64,000 bases of DNA. It comes from Aestuariivirga litoralis. GTDB taxonomy: Bacteria; Pseudomonadota; Alphaproteobacteria; Rhizobiales; Aestuariivirgaceae. The position numbers and the translations under genes are program-made. The stretch lies in assembly GCF_003234965.1 (NCBI RefSeq), contig NZ_QKVK01000009.1:1-64000 (forward strand), in the 5' to 3' direction. The notes under the pieces were generated by a model that did no database searches, was not told the DNA's origin, and was given only the letters and a program-made list of their open reading frames with translations. Numbering within the stretch: position 1 is the stretch's first letter; each line of letters starts with the position of its first letter. Of this stretch, positions 9,913 through 18,976 are shown piece by piece.

Positions 9913-10682
9913 TGCGTCTCCAGGGCAAGACCGCGATCATCACCGGCGGTGCACGCGGCATCGGTGCCGCCATTGCGGCAGGTTATGCCCGCGAGGGTGC
10001 GCGTGTCTGCGTGGCGGACCTCAACTTCGCCGAGGCCGATGCGCTGGCGCAGAGGATCGGCAACGGGTCCTTCGCCTATGCGCTGAACGTCACCAGGCTG
10101 GACGAGATCAAGGACTGCGTCGCCGAATGCGAGAAGCGCATGGGCGGCATCGATATCCTCGTCAACAATGCCGCAGTCTTCGACATGGCGCCCTGGGGCG
10201 AGATCACCGAGAAGAGCTATGACTTCGTCTTCGACGTCAACGTGAAGGGCCTGATCTTCATGCTGCAGGAAGTGGCGGAGAGCATGAAGCGCAGGGGCCA
10301 GGGCGGCAAGATCATCAATTTCGCATCGCAGGCCGGACGTCGCGGCGAGGCGCTGGTCGCCGTCTATTGCGCGTCCAAGGCCGCGGTGATCTCCCTCACC
10401 CAGTCGGCGGGCCTTGCCCTCATCTCGCACCGGATCAATGTCAACGGCATCGCACCCGGCGTCGTCGATACGCCGATGTGGGAACATGTCGACGGGCTCT
10501 TCGCCAAATACGAGAACCGCCCCAAGGGCGAAAAGAAGCGCCTCGTCGGTGAGGGCGTTCCCTTTGGCCGCATGGGTAGGCCGGAGGACCATGTCGGCTG
10601 CGCCATCTTCCTGGCGTCATCCGAGAGCGACTACGTGGTCGCCCAGACCTACAATGTCGATGGCGGCCAGTGGATGAGCTGA
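9912..10682 (+). CDS. smoS: Sorbitol dehydrogenase (short-chain dehydrogenase)
   Basis: A 256-residue classical SDR with cofactor motif TGGARGIG (residues 11-18), NNAA (85-88), and catalytic Ser139, Tyr152 and Lys156 in YCASK. Asp36 after the second strand favours NAD over NADP. In smo operons this enzyme oxidises D-sorbitol to D-fructose (and galactitol to L-tagatose in relatives). It overlaps smoK by one base (TGATG). The position between the transporter and mtlK supports the polyol assignment; the exact substrate range is inferred. Confidence 0.9.
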   Translation: MRLQGKTAIITGGARGIGAAIAAGYAREGARVCVADLNFAEADALAQRIGNGSFAYALNVTRLDEIKDCVAECEKRMGGIDILVNNAAVFDMAPWGEITEKSYDFVFDVNVKGLIFMLQEVAESMKRRGQGGKIINFASQAGRRGEALVAVYCASKAAVISLTQSAGLALISHRINVNGIAPGVVDTPMWEHVDGLFAKYENRPKGEKKRLVGEGVPFGRMGRPEDHVGCAIFLASSESDYVVAQTYNVDGGQWMS

Positions 10683-10714
10683 CGCTCATCACCCGATTTG
10701 CAGAGAGAAGTGAC

Positions 10715-12181
10715 ATGACGAAGCTGAACCGCGCCAACCTGCCGAGCCTCAAGGGCGTCGCCGTGCCGAACTACCGGGCCTCTGACCTGAAGCCCGGCAT
10801 CCTGCATTTCGGCCTCGGCAACTTCCACCGCGCGCACCAGGCCGTCTATCTCGACGCGCTGTTCAACATGGGCAAGTCGCGCGACTGGGGCATCATCGGC
10901 ACCGGCGTGCGCCCCGCCGACCGCGACATGCATGATGCGCTGAAGCCCCAGGACTGGCTGACCACCGTGGTGGAGCAGGAGGCCAGTGTCAGCCGCGCCC
11001 GCGTCACCGGCGCCATGCTGGGCATGATCCCGCCGGAGGACCGTGCGGCGATCGTCCGGCAACTCGCCGATCCGGCGATCCGCATCGTCTCCATCACCGT
11101 CACCGAAGGCGGCTATTTCATCGATCCTGCCACCGGCCAGTTCAATCCGGAGTTCGAGGAGATCGCCGTCGACGGCAGGAACCCGGATGATCCGCGCACC
11201 GTCTTCGGCCTCATCGCACTCGGCCTCAGGAAGCGCCGCGCGGCGGGCACCAGGCCATTCACCGTCATGTCCTGCGACAACATTCCCCACAATGGCGTGG
11301 TTGCGCGCAATGCGGTCGCTGGTGTCGCGCGGCTGTGGGACAGGGGCCTTGCCGACTGGATCGCCGCCACGGCCGCCTTCCCCAATGGCATGGTGGACCG
11401 CATCACGCCGGCGACGACCGACCGCGAGCGCAAGCTCTGTGCGCAGGATTTCGGCATCGAGGACAACTGGCCGGTCTATTGCGAGGAGTTCATCCAGTGG
11501 GTGCTGGAAGACAATTTCTGCAATGGCCGGCCGGAGCTCGAAGCCGCGGGCGTGCAGTTCGTGCCGGACGTCACCCCCTTCGAATTCATGAAGATCCGCA
11601 TCCTCAATGGCGGCCATGCCGCGATCGCCTATCCGGCGAGCCTGCTCGACGTGCATTTCGTCCATGATGCGATGAACCATCCGCTTGTGGGCGCCTTCTT
11701 CGCCAAGATCGAGCGCGAGGAGATCATGCCGACGGTGCCGCCGGTGCCGGGAGTTGTCCTGGACGACTACTATCACCTCATCCACCGCCGCTTCTCCAAC
11801 CCGAAGATCGGCGACACCATTCCCCGGCTGGCCTTCGACGGTTCGAACCGCCAGCCCAAGTTCATCGTGCCGGTGGCGCGCGACCGGCTGAAGGCGGGAG
11901 GCTCCATCGACTCCCTCGCTTTCGAGTCGGCCCTCTGGTGCCGCCACTGTTTCGGCAAGACCGAGACGGGCAAGGACATCACGGCGGGTGACCCGATCTG
12001 GCCACGGCTCACCGAGCTGGCGGCAAAGGCCAAGTCCGACCCGCTCGCATGGTTGTCGATGGAGGATGTCTATGGCGATGTCGGCCAGTCGGCCATCTTC
12101 CGCAAGGCCTTCGCCAGGAGCCTGACTGACATCTGGTCGAAAGGCACCGCGCAGGCGCTGGCCGATTTCGTGGGCGCCTAG
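10715..12181 (+). CDS. mtlK: Mannitol 2-dehydrogenase
   Basis: A 488-residue polyol-specific long-chain dehydrogenase. FGLGNFHRAHQAVYLD is the N-terminal NAD-binding signature, and KIRILNGGHAAIAYPAS and LDDYYHLIHRRFSNP belong to the catalytic domain of the mannitol dehydrogenase family, which uses a lysine as general base and no zinc. It oxidises mannitol to fructose. I chose ATG 10715, preceded by AGAGAGAAG; an in-frame ATG 15 codons earlier overlaps smoS. The stop overlaps the convergent downstream gene by four bases. A fructokinase or xylulokinase gene, often found next in such operons, is absent. Confidence 0.92.
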   Translation: MTKLNRANLPSLKGVAVPNYRASDLKPGILHFGLGNFHRAHQAVYLDALFNMGKSRDWGIIGTGVRPADRDMHDALKPQDWLTTVVEQEASVSRARVTGAMLGMIPPEDRAAIVRQLADPAIRIVSITVTEGGYFIDPATGQFNPEFEEIAVDGRNPDDPRTVFGLIALGLRKRRAAGTRPFTVMSCDNIPHNGVVARNAVAGVARLWDRGLADWIAATAAFPNGMVDRITPATTDRERKLCAQDFGIEDNWPVYCEEFIQWVLEDNFCNGRPELEAAGVQFVPDVTPFEFMKIRILNGGHAAIAYPASLLDVHFVHDAMNHPLVGAFFAKIEREEIMPTVPPVPGVVLDDYYHLIHRRFSNPKIGDTIPRLAFDGSNRQPKFIVPVARDRLKAGGSIDSLAFESALWCRHCFGKTETGKDITAGDPIWPRLTELAAKAKSDPLAWLSMEDVYGDVGQSAIFRKAFARSLTDIWSKGTAQALADFVGA

Positions 12182-14697
12182 GCCTCGCGCGTCGCCAGTT
12201 CCGCCTTGCGGCTGAGGCTTGCGAGCGCCAACCGCTGCAGCGTGGCCGCAGCAATGCCGGTAACGAGGCCCACGGCCACCGTCGCCGCGATGCCCCATAG
12301 GCCATAGCCCTGCAGTTGGAGAAGCTCGGGGATCACGAGGTGAAAGAGATAGATGTGATAGCTTGAGGCTGCCACCAGCATCACGCCCGGCAGCACGAGG
12401 CGCGGCAGGCGGATTGCCGGAAGAAACAGCAGCATGGCCATGACCGGAAGCTGCACCAGGTTCATCACCCAGGCGCCCGTCCAGTTGCCGCCGAAATAGG
12501 CGGCCGCCGGGCTGATCACTGCAAGAGCGGCCAGCAGCAGCAGCTTCTGTGATGTCCTCTGTGCGAAATAGGCAGCCCAGCCCAGCAGTGGCAGCCACAG
12601 CACATAGCTGAGCAGGAAGATCTTGCGCAGGCCGATGTCATAAATGAGCGGCACGCCGTAGCGCAGGCCAAAGGCCATGATCATCGCCACGAAGGCGGTG
12701 GCAAAGGGCTGCCTGGCCACGGCCCGCCGCAGGCTGCCGAAGGAAAAGGCCAGCGCGGTCACCAGGCAGAGCTGGGCATAGGCCTCCACGAACCAGTACT
12801 GGAAGGGCAACATCGTGCCCTTTGCCGGATCGGCGAAGCCGAGATTGCCCACCAGGAAGAGCGAGGCCCAGGGGATCTGCTCCCAGGCGAGCGCAAATCC
12901 CGCGATCACCACGAAATAGGGAAGCAGGTTCCGCATCATCGGATGCAGGATGGCGGACACGCGGCCCTCGAACAGAGGTTCGCGGTGGAAGCGCGCGAAG
13001 CCATAGCCCACCAGCATCATCAGCACCATGGCGCCGCCGGGGATCGGCCAGTTGGAGGCATGGTGCAGCACGATGAGCAGTATGGCCGCGGCGCGCAGCA
13101 CGATGTGGCTCTCGACCTTGCCGAACCAGGAACGCCGTGGTGCGGCCGTGCGGTCTGCCATCGCCTCCAGCGTCGCGATGGGCATGGCCTCCCAGCCGTT
13201 GGGCAACTGGCCCAGCCGTGCCTCCACGGCAAGCGACACCTGCACATAGGCAAGCGAGTCGCCTTCGAGGCTTTCGAAGCTGTCCTGCGGGGTCACCGGA
13301 CGGGGGTAGAAGGCGGCGCGGACATCCTGCAGCAGGTCGCGCGCAGGCGTCGCAGCGGCTGACGGGGCAGGGGCCGAGAGCGCCCGATAGTCGATCTTGC
13401 CCGATGCCAGCCGGGGCAGGCTGTCGTGGCGTGCGAGGCGGATGAAACGCTGCGGAATGGCGGCGGCCTCCGCCGCAAGGCGGATCACGTCCGCGTCCGT
13501 CGTCTCGGCATGGACGGTGATCGCCTCGTCATTGCCGGTTACCGCGCAGGCGATGCCGCGTTCGCGCAGCGACCACTCGATCGCCTCATGCCCGATGCGC
13601 AGGCCGGCGAGCTTCGAGAAGCGCTTTGCGCGGCCCACGAGGCGGATGAGCCCTGCCTCCGTCATCACTGCGATGTCGCCGGTGGCGAGTTCGTCGAGCT
13701 CCGCACCGCGTGCGAGGTCGGCACGTGCCGTGGCATAGCCCATCATCACATTGGGCCCGCGGTAGAAGAGCTCGCCTTCCTCGCCGCACGCCGCATCGAT
13801 GCGGAAGGTGCCCCCGGGAATGGCGATGCCGACGCAGTCGGGATGTGCCGCAGCTTCACCGGGCGGAAGATAGGCCATGCGCGCTGTCGCTTCCGTTTGG
13901 CCATACATGACGAAGAACTGGCCGCCATGCGCCCGCATGGCCTCGGCATACTGCGTCACCAGGTCCGGCGCCAGGCGGCCGCCGGCGCAGGTCATGCTGC
14001 GCAGCGCAGGCCACATCCGCTGGCGGAATCCGATGCGCTCGAGCAGTTCGAAGCTGTAGGGAACGCCGGCAAGGCTGGTGCAGCCAAGTCGCGCTGCCGC
14101 GTCGAGGACACCATCGGCGATCAGGCTCGCCCCGCAGAAGGCAAGGCTGCCGCCGGCCGCCAGATGCGAATTGAGCACCGAGAGGCCATAGGAATAATGG
14201 AAGGGCAGGGTCTGCGCGGCACGGTCCTGCGCGGTGAGGCCAAGATAGTCCATGATGCTCGCGGCATTGGCCGCGACGCTGGCCCGCGACAGCCGCACCC
14301 AGCGGGGCCGCCCTTCGCTGCCCGAAGTGGCCAGCATGACGGCCAGGTCCGGGTGAAGGCGGCCGCGCGCGCGGTTGCTGCGTTCCGTCATCTGCCAGCC
14401 GCCGCCGTTGAGCGCAAAGCTGATGTCGGGCGCAAAATCGCGGTGGAAGAGTGCGGCGGCAGCTGCATCGCCCGGCGGCAGCAGGGCCACGGCATGGCCC
14501 GCCGAGAGCGCGGCGAGATAGGCGATGACGAAGTCGGCCCGCGGCTGCGCCTCCAGCGCCACCAGTTTCTTCGAATGCCCCATGCGCTGCGCCAGTTCGG
14601 TCACGCTGACCGAGAGTGCGGCATAGCTCAGCACATGGTCGGTGAAGACCAGCGCCGGCGCGTCATTGCCGGGCGCAAGATGCTCGAGGATGTTCAA
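12178..14697 (-). CDS. Adenylation-carrier-acyltransferase fusion protein
   Basis: The protein has 839 residues and three parts. Residues 1-~440 are an AMP-forming acyl/aminoacyl ligase: TSGSEGRPR (~125-133), YGQTEA (~265-270), TGD, and the lysine motif SGKIDY (~432-437). Residues ~450-525 are a carrier domain with the phosphopantetheine serine in EGDSL (Ser481). Residues ~530-839 are an acyltransferase-3-type membrane domain with about ten helices; R535 and H546 give the family's R-x10-H motif. It could activate, carry and transfer an acyl or aminoacyl group to an envelope glycan in one chain. The start codon is TTG with no clear ribosome binding site, so the N-terminus is uncertain. It overlaps mtlK tail to tail by four bases. 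Confidence 0.82.
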   Translation of the reverse strand: MNILEHLAPGNDAPALVFTDHVLSYAALSVSVTELAQRMGHSKKLVALEAQPRADFVIAYLAALSAGHAVALLPPGDAAAAALFHRDFAPDISFALNGGGWQMTERSNRARGRLHPDLAVMLATSGSEGRPRWVRLSRASVAANAASIMDYLGLTAQDRAAQTLPFHYSYGLSVLNSHLAAGGSLAFCGASLIADGVLDAAARLGCTSLAGVPYSFELLERIGFRQRMWPALRSMTCAGGRLAPDLVTQYAEAMRAHGGQFFVMYGQTEATARMAYLPPGEAAAHPDCVGIAIPGGTFRIDAACGEEGELFYRGPNVMMGYATARADLARGAELDELATGDIAVMTEAGLIRLVGRAKRFSKLAGLRIGHEAIEWSLRERGIACAVTGNDEAITVHAETTDADVIRLAAEAAAIPQRFIRLARHDSLPRLASGKIDYRALSAPAPSAAATPARDLLQDVRAAFYPRPVTPQDSFESLEGDSLAYVQVSLAVEARLGQLPNGWEAMPIATLEAMADRTAAPRRSWFGKVESHIVLRAAAILLIVLHHASNWPIPGGAMVLMMLVGYGFARFHREPLFEGRVSAILHPMMRNLLPYFVVIAGFALAWEQIPWASLFLVGNLGFADPAKGTMLPFQYWFVEAYAQLCLVTALAFSFGSLRRAVARQPFATAFVAMIMAFGLRYGVPLIYDIGLRKIFLLSYVLWLPLLGWAAYFAQRTSQKLLLLAALAVISPAAAYFGGNWTGAWVMNLVQLPVMAMLLFLPAIRLPRLVLPGVMLVAASSYHIYLFHLVIPELLQLQGYGLWGIAATVAVGLVTGIAAATLQRLALASLSRKAELATREA

Positions 14698-14866
14698 GGA
14701 AACACTGGCTCCGCCGTTCGACTGCGCGATCAGCTAGGGGGCAATAATGGCTGTTCCTTGACTGGACCCTGACATGAATCAAGCAGCTCCCGTCTTTCGC
14801 CAGTAAGTTATCGAAAGGAAGGCGGGCCCGCTCCCAAAATGCAACTTTAGTCGAAGTCTTGCCGCC

Positions 14867-15847
14867 TCAGCGGTCGATCGCCTTCATGGAGGCTGGGATG
14901 TAGCGCTCGCCCGCGGCGACGCCCTTGGGGAAGGCGGCGGCCAGGCGGCGCAGGTCGCTCACCGTCAGCACGATCGCTTCCGCCCTGGCGTTTTCCTCGA
15001 GGTAGCGGCGGCGCTTGGTGCCGGGGATCGGCACGATGTCGTCACCCTGCGCCATCACCCAGGCCAGCGCGATCTGCCCCGGCGTGGCGCCCTTCTCGGC
15101 GGCGAGTGCCTCCACTTCCTTGAGGAGGACAAGGTTGCGCTCGAAATTCTCGCCCTGGAAGCGCGGCGTCCTGGTGCGGTAGTCGGAGGCATCGAGGCTT
15201 TGGGGGTCCTTGAAGCGGCCCGTGAGGAAGCCGCGGCCGAGCGGGCTGTAGGGCACGAAGCCGATGCCGAGGCGGCGCACCGTGGGCAGGATCTCGTCCT
15301 CCACGTCGCGCGTCCACAGCGAGTATTCGGTCTGGAGTGCCGTGATCGGGTGCACCCTGTGCGCCCGCTCGATGGTGCGGGGTGATGCTTCGGAGAGGCC
15401 GAGGTAGCGCACCTTCCCCTCCTTCACGAGATCGGCCATGGCCCCCACCGTCTCCTCGATCGGCGTGTTGGGGTCCACGCGGTGCTGGTAATAGAGGTCG
15501 ATCACCTCGATGCCCAGTCGCTTCAGGCTCTGCTCGCAGCAGGCCTTCACATAGTCGGGCTTGCCGTTCACGCCCAGGAAGGCGCCATCGGGCGCGCGCA
15601 CATTGCCGAACTTGGTGGCGATCACGAAGCTGTCGCGCTTGCCCCTGATGGCGCTGCCAACGAGCTCCTCGTTGCGGCCCACGCCATACATGTCGGCGGT
15701 GTCGAGGAAGGTGATGCCAAGCTCGAGGGCGCGGTGGATGGTGGCGATCGATTCGTCATCGTCCTGCCCGGCATAGAAGTCCGACATGCCCATGCAGCCA
15801 AGACCCATGGCAGAAACGCTGAGCTGGCCGAGGTTGCGCGTGTGCAT
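14867..15847 (-). CDS. Aldo/keto reductase
   Basis: This 326-residue AKR has the catalytic tetrad Asp49 and Tyr54 (LDTADMYG), Lys79 (ATKFG) and His122 (YYQHRVD), and the cofactor-binding [14 protein letters not shown] near the C-terminus. It belongs to the YdhF/IolS-like branch often annotated as pyridoxal or general aldehyde reductases, NADP-dependent, in the cytoplasm. The ATG is preceded by AAGGAG. It lies 15 bases after the ELM1-like gene, in the same direction, so it is probably the last gene of the 18976-14867 minus-strand unit, although its role there is not evident. Confidence 0.9.
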   Translation of the reverse strand: MHTRNLGQLSVSAMGLGCMGMSDFYAGQDDDESIATIHRALELGITFLDTADMYGVGRNEELVGSAIRGKRDSFVIATKFGNVRAPDGAFLGVNGKPDYVKACCEQSLKRLGIEVIDLYYQHRVDPNTPIEETVGAMADLVKEGKVRYLGLSEASPRTIERAHRVHPITALQTEYSLWTRDVEDEILPTVRRLGIGFVPYSPLGRGFLTGRFKDPQSLDASDYRTRTPRFQGENFERNLVLLKEVEALAAEKGATPGQIALAWVMAQGDDIVPIPGTKRRRYLEENARAEAIVLTVSDLRRLAAAFPKGVAAGERYIPASMKAIDR

Positions 15848-15862
15848 GGGAAACTCCTTGGA

Positions 15863-16873
15863 TCAGGGCTGGAACATCAGATTACGCAGCGCCTTGACGG
15901 CAATTTCAAGGTCGCGCTGCGCGGCACCGGGTTGCGGCGGCGGCACGGCTTCGCCGAACCAGCCGAGCCGGCCTTCGGTGACGAGGCGCTGGAATAGCTT
16001 GCGCCGGTCAGGTGCCACTTCGATGACACCCGCATCGAACAGCCAGCGCAGCGCTGCCGTCAGCGGCCGCGGGGTTTCGATGGCGTGGCGATAGAGCCAG
16101 CTCCCGAGCTTCCACTTGGCGTTCAGGGCCTGCGGCAAGGGATAGACGGAGACGGGCTTCTGCGTGGCCAGCGCATCCGCCACCATGGAGACGGAATCGC
16201 TGGTCACGATGATCGCCGACGCCTCGGCCAGGGCCTCCCGGTAGCGATTGGCGCCGCGTCCGAAGATGCTCAGCCGGTGCGGCGCGGTGATGCGGCGCTC
16301 GAGCACGGCAATCGCCTCCGGCGGTGTGCGCGGGCTGGTCACCACGTCAAGAGTGGCGCCGGCGTTTGCCGCATGGGCCAGCACATCGGTAGCGAGCCGC
16401 TCGGCAGCGGAGGCATCGAGCAGGTCGGGAAAAGCGGGGCCGCCCACGGCAAGCGCAATCGGACCACCGCCGGAGGTGGCAGTGGCCTCCGTCACCTCCG
16501 CCAGCGGCATGGCGAGTTCCACCACATTGTCAGCAGGCGGAATGCGATATTGCGCGGTGGTGAGAACGAGGTCGAAATTCCGCGGCGCTCCCGCCGGACG
16601 GCCGAGGCAGACGATGCGCGTTGCGGGAGACAGGCGCTTGATCTCGCGGGCGATCACACTGGGCGAGGCCTCGGCAACGAGCACGAGGTCGGGCCAGGGC
16701 GGCGATATCTTCTCCTTCAGCAAGAGCTTCGACAGCACGGGGATCTCCGGCCCCGCGAAACGCAGTGTCTTGATTTCGCAGGGCCAGCCCGTGGCCCTCG
16801 CCAGGGCCAGCATCTGGTCGAGGTCGCCCTTCCGCCCGCGCGAGAGGATCCAGATCGTCGGGTCAGCGGCCAT
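15863..16873 (-). CDS. ELM1-like GT-B family protein (copy 1)
   Basis: A 336-residue protein of the mitochondrial-fission ELM1 family. It begins TIWILSRGRKGDLDQMLALA, then has PPWPDLVLVAE, NFDLVLTTAQYRIPPADNV and a C-terminal half with AVGGPA and IIVTSDSVSMVADALATQKPV, which resembles the nucleotide-sugar-binding half of GT-B transferases such as MurG. The bacterial function is unknown; a role in cell-envelope glycan transfer is inferred from the neighbours. I chose ATG 16873, which overlaps the stop of the GT4 gene by 11 bases; 18 further codons upstream are open. A second family member lies at 18975-20180. Confidence 0.82.
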   Translation of the reverse strand: MAADPTIWILSRGRKGDLDQMLALARATGWPCEIKTLRFAGPEIPVLSKLLLKEKISPPWPDLVLVAEASPSVIAREIKRLSPATRIVCLGRPAGAPRNFDLVLTTAQYRIPPADNVVELAMPLAEVTEATATSGGGPIALAVGGPAFPDLLDASAAERLATDVLAHAANAGATLDVVTSPRTPPEAIAVLERRITAPHRLSIFGRGANRYREALAEASAIIVTSDSVSMVADALATQKPVSVYPLPQALNAKWKLGSWLYRHAIETPRPLTAALRWLFDAGVIEVAPDRRKLFQRLVTEGRLGWFGEAVPPPQPGAAQRDLEIAVKALRNLMFQP

Positions 16874-17993
16874 CAGCTTCGCGCAGTACGGCCCGGTAGC
16901 TGTCGAGCAGGCCGGAGAGGATGGCATCCCAGCTGAATGTCAGCGCCCGAGCCCGCGCTGCTGCCCCCATGCGCCGGCGCAGGGCTTCGTCCGTCACCAG
17001 GGCTGCGAGCCTGTCGGCCAGCCCCGCTTCATCGCGCGCGCTGACGAGGTGTCCCGTCTCGCCCTCCACCACCAGCGAATTGCTGCCGCTGGCAATGGCG
17101 TTGACGGCGGGAAGACCGCTCGCCATCGCTTCCAGCGTCACGTTGCCGAAGGTTTCGCTTTCGGAGGGAAAGAAGAAGATGTCGGAGGAGGCATAGGCGC
17201 GTGCAAGCGCCTCGCCATGCAGGAAGCCGGCGAAGACGCCGTTCTTCAGCCCCGCCTTCATCGCCGCCATCTCGGGTCCGTCGCCGATCACCAGCGGCTT
17301 CACCTTCAACCCGCGCGCGGTGAGCAGGTTCATCACGGCCATGTAGATCGCCGTGTTCTTCTCCTTCACCAGCCGCCCGGCGAAGCTGACCGCCACCTCG
17401 TCATCGGCGATGCCCAGCGCGCGCCGCCACGCCATGTCGCGCCGTGCCGGCGAGAACAGCTCGCTGTCAACCCCGCGCGCCCACACCTCCACGTGGCTCG
17501 ACTGGCCCTCGCTGCGGATGATCTCCGCCATCGACTCCGAGGGCGGATAGACGCGGCGCACGCGGTTGTAGAAGTTCCGCATGTAGCGCTGGCCCAGCTT
17601 TTCGAAAAGCCCAAGGCCATAGAATCGCAGATATGTGTCGTAGCGCGTGTGGTAGGAGGCGACGGCAGGCACATTCCAGAGTTCGGCGAGCTTCAGCGCC
17701 TGGTAGCCGAGTATGTCCGGCACCGCGATATGGAACAGCGTGGGGCGGAAGGCCTCGAGCCGCCTGCGCTGCTCTGCCGGAAGCCCCGTCGCAATGCGGT
17801 ATTCCTTGCGCGTCGGAATGGCGAAGGAGGGCACGGCGACGAGCTCGCCCACCGATTCGAAGGCGGGCGTCTCCGCCACGGGGGCGAAGACCAGTACCGG
17901 CACGCCGCGGCTTTCCAGGAACGCCACGAGGCGGTTCAGCGTCAGCGCCACGCCGTCCTTGATGTAGTTGTAGTTGCCCGTGAAAAGAGCCAC
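16863..17993 (-). CDS. Glycosyltransferase family 4
   Basis: A 376-residue GT-B enzyme of the GT4 type related to GDP-mannose-dependent alpha-mannosyltransferases (MgtA/PimB-like). It starts ALFTGNYNYIKDGVALTL, has SYHTRYDTYLRFYG in the acceptor domain, then SFAGRLVKEKN and the E-x7-E motif ESETFGNVTLEAMASGLP that binds the nucleotide sugar. It should transfer a hexose to a lipid or glycan on the cytoplasmic face. The GTG at 17993 is the first good start in frame; the frame is open 18 codons further up without ATG. It follows the DXD glycosyltransferase gene by ~50 bases. Confidence 0.88.
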   Translation of the reverse strand: MALFTGNYNYIKDGVALTLNRLVAFLESRGVPVLVFAPVAETPAFESVGELVAVPSFAIPTRKEYRIATGLPAEQRRRLEAFRPTLFHIAVPDILGYQALKLAELWNVPAVASYHTRYDTYLRFYGLGLFEKLGQRYMRNFYNRVRRVYPPSESMAEIIRSEGQSSHVEVWARGVDSELFSPARRDMAWRRALGIADDEVAVSFAGRLVKEKNTAIYMAVMNLLTARGLKVKPLVIGDGPEMAAMKAGLKNGVFAGFLHGEALARAYASSDIFFFPSESETFGNVTLEAMASGLPAVNAIASGSNSLVVEGETGHLVSARDEAGLADRLAALVTDEALRRRMGAAARARALTFSWDAILSGLLDSYRAVLREADGR

Positions 17994-18043
17994 CCGCAGC
18001 TCGTCTGCGGGTGGCTCTGACGGATGCGACTGGTGCGCCGCGC

Positions 18044-18976
18044 TCAGGCTGCGGCCTTCATTTCGGTGAGCGGCGGCAGGCTGGGGGCTGCCTTCATCAC
18101 CTCGACCGAGTCATGACGGATGTAGTTCTTGTCCATCGCTTCCTTGATCTGGGCGTCGGTCACCATGCCGGCCTCGTAGGCGCCCTTCAGCAGGCCATAG
18201 AACAGCTGTTCCTGCTTGGGGTCCGGGTGGCGGGCATAATGGCCGAGGAAGGCGTGGTCGCCGAACATCTTGCGGCGCATGCGCATGATCCAGCCGATCA
18301 CCGGCACGAATTCGGTCGGCGTGTAGTCGACCTTCAGGCCGGTCTTCCACGGCTGGGTGCGGCGGCGGGTATTGTGGATCATCTTCGTTGCGGGCGTCAG
18401 CTTGTCGAAGTCGTTCCACTCGTTCTCGAACACGCCGATGGTGTTGGGGTCTTCCATGAGGAGCGAGATCCACTGGTGGTAGTCGCGCTTGCCTTCGAAC
18501 AGTTCGTTGAAGCCCTTCTCCACGTCCCAGTGCTTCAGCTTGGCGCAGTCGAGCAGCATGACGGAGGAGGCATAGGCGCCGTTCTTGAACTTGGAGCCGC
18601 GGCACATGATGGCCTTGCCCTGCATGTCGCGCGTCAGCAGCTCCCACACGTCCTGCACCGCGAAGACATCAGGGTCGACGACGAGGGCGCGGCCCTGGTA
18701 GCCCATCAGCTGCGGCGGCAGGAAGCGGGTGAGGGTAAAGGTCTGCAGGTCATTCTCGTGCCACACGCGGTCCACCCCGTGGCGCTTGTAGGTCTGGCCG
18801 TCGCGCTTGGCGAACCAGGGGTAGTCTTCCTTGTGCATGATGGTCACGTCGAACTTGTCGGCGTGGGGCGAACGCTTCATCGAATAGGCGGACACGATCG
18901 CGCCGATCGACTGCTTGTTGTTCGTCTGGATGAAGATGTGAGGCCGGGTGGCCCCAGCATTGCCGGTCATAGCCAT
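18044..18976 (-). CDS. Glycosyltransferase with DXD-type motif (GT8-like)
   Basis: The protein has 310 residues. It begins PHIFIQTNNKQSIGAIVSAYSMKR, the pattern of GT-A enzymes that take a nucleotide sugar, and carries ALVVDPDVFAVQD with a DPD metal motif, followed by CRGSKFKNGAYASSVMLLDC and DYHQWISLLMEDP. I assign it to the GT8-like nucleotide-diphospho-sugar transferases with moderate confidence. The ATG is five bases after GGGGA. It is the first gene of a minus-strand unit (GT8-like, GT4, ELM1-like, aldo-keto reductase). Its start overlaps the start of the divergent ELM1-like gene by two bases as annotated here. Confidence 0.75.
   Translation of the reverse strand: MAMTGNAGATRPHIFIQTNNKQSIGAIVSAYSMKRSPHADKFDVTIMHKEDYPWFAKRDGQTYKRHGVDRVWHENDLQTFTLTRFLPPQLMGYQGRALVVDPDVFAVQDVWELLTRDMQGKAIMCRGSKFKNGAYASSVMLLDCAKLKHWDVEKGFNELFEGKRDYHQWISLLMEDPNTIGVFENEWNDFDKLTPATKMIHNTRRRTQPWKTGLKVDYTPTEFVPVIGWIMRMRRKMFGDHAFLGHYARHPDPKQEQLFYGLLKGAYEAGMVTDAQIKEAMDKNYIRHDSVEVMKAAPSLPPLTEMKAAA

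Noticed and set aside
10649-12598. A 649-codon open frame on the minus strand opposite mtlK
   Set aside because: It has no recognisable motif and covers the mannitol dehydrogenase gene and the end of the fusion protein gene.
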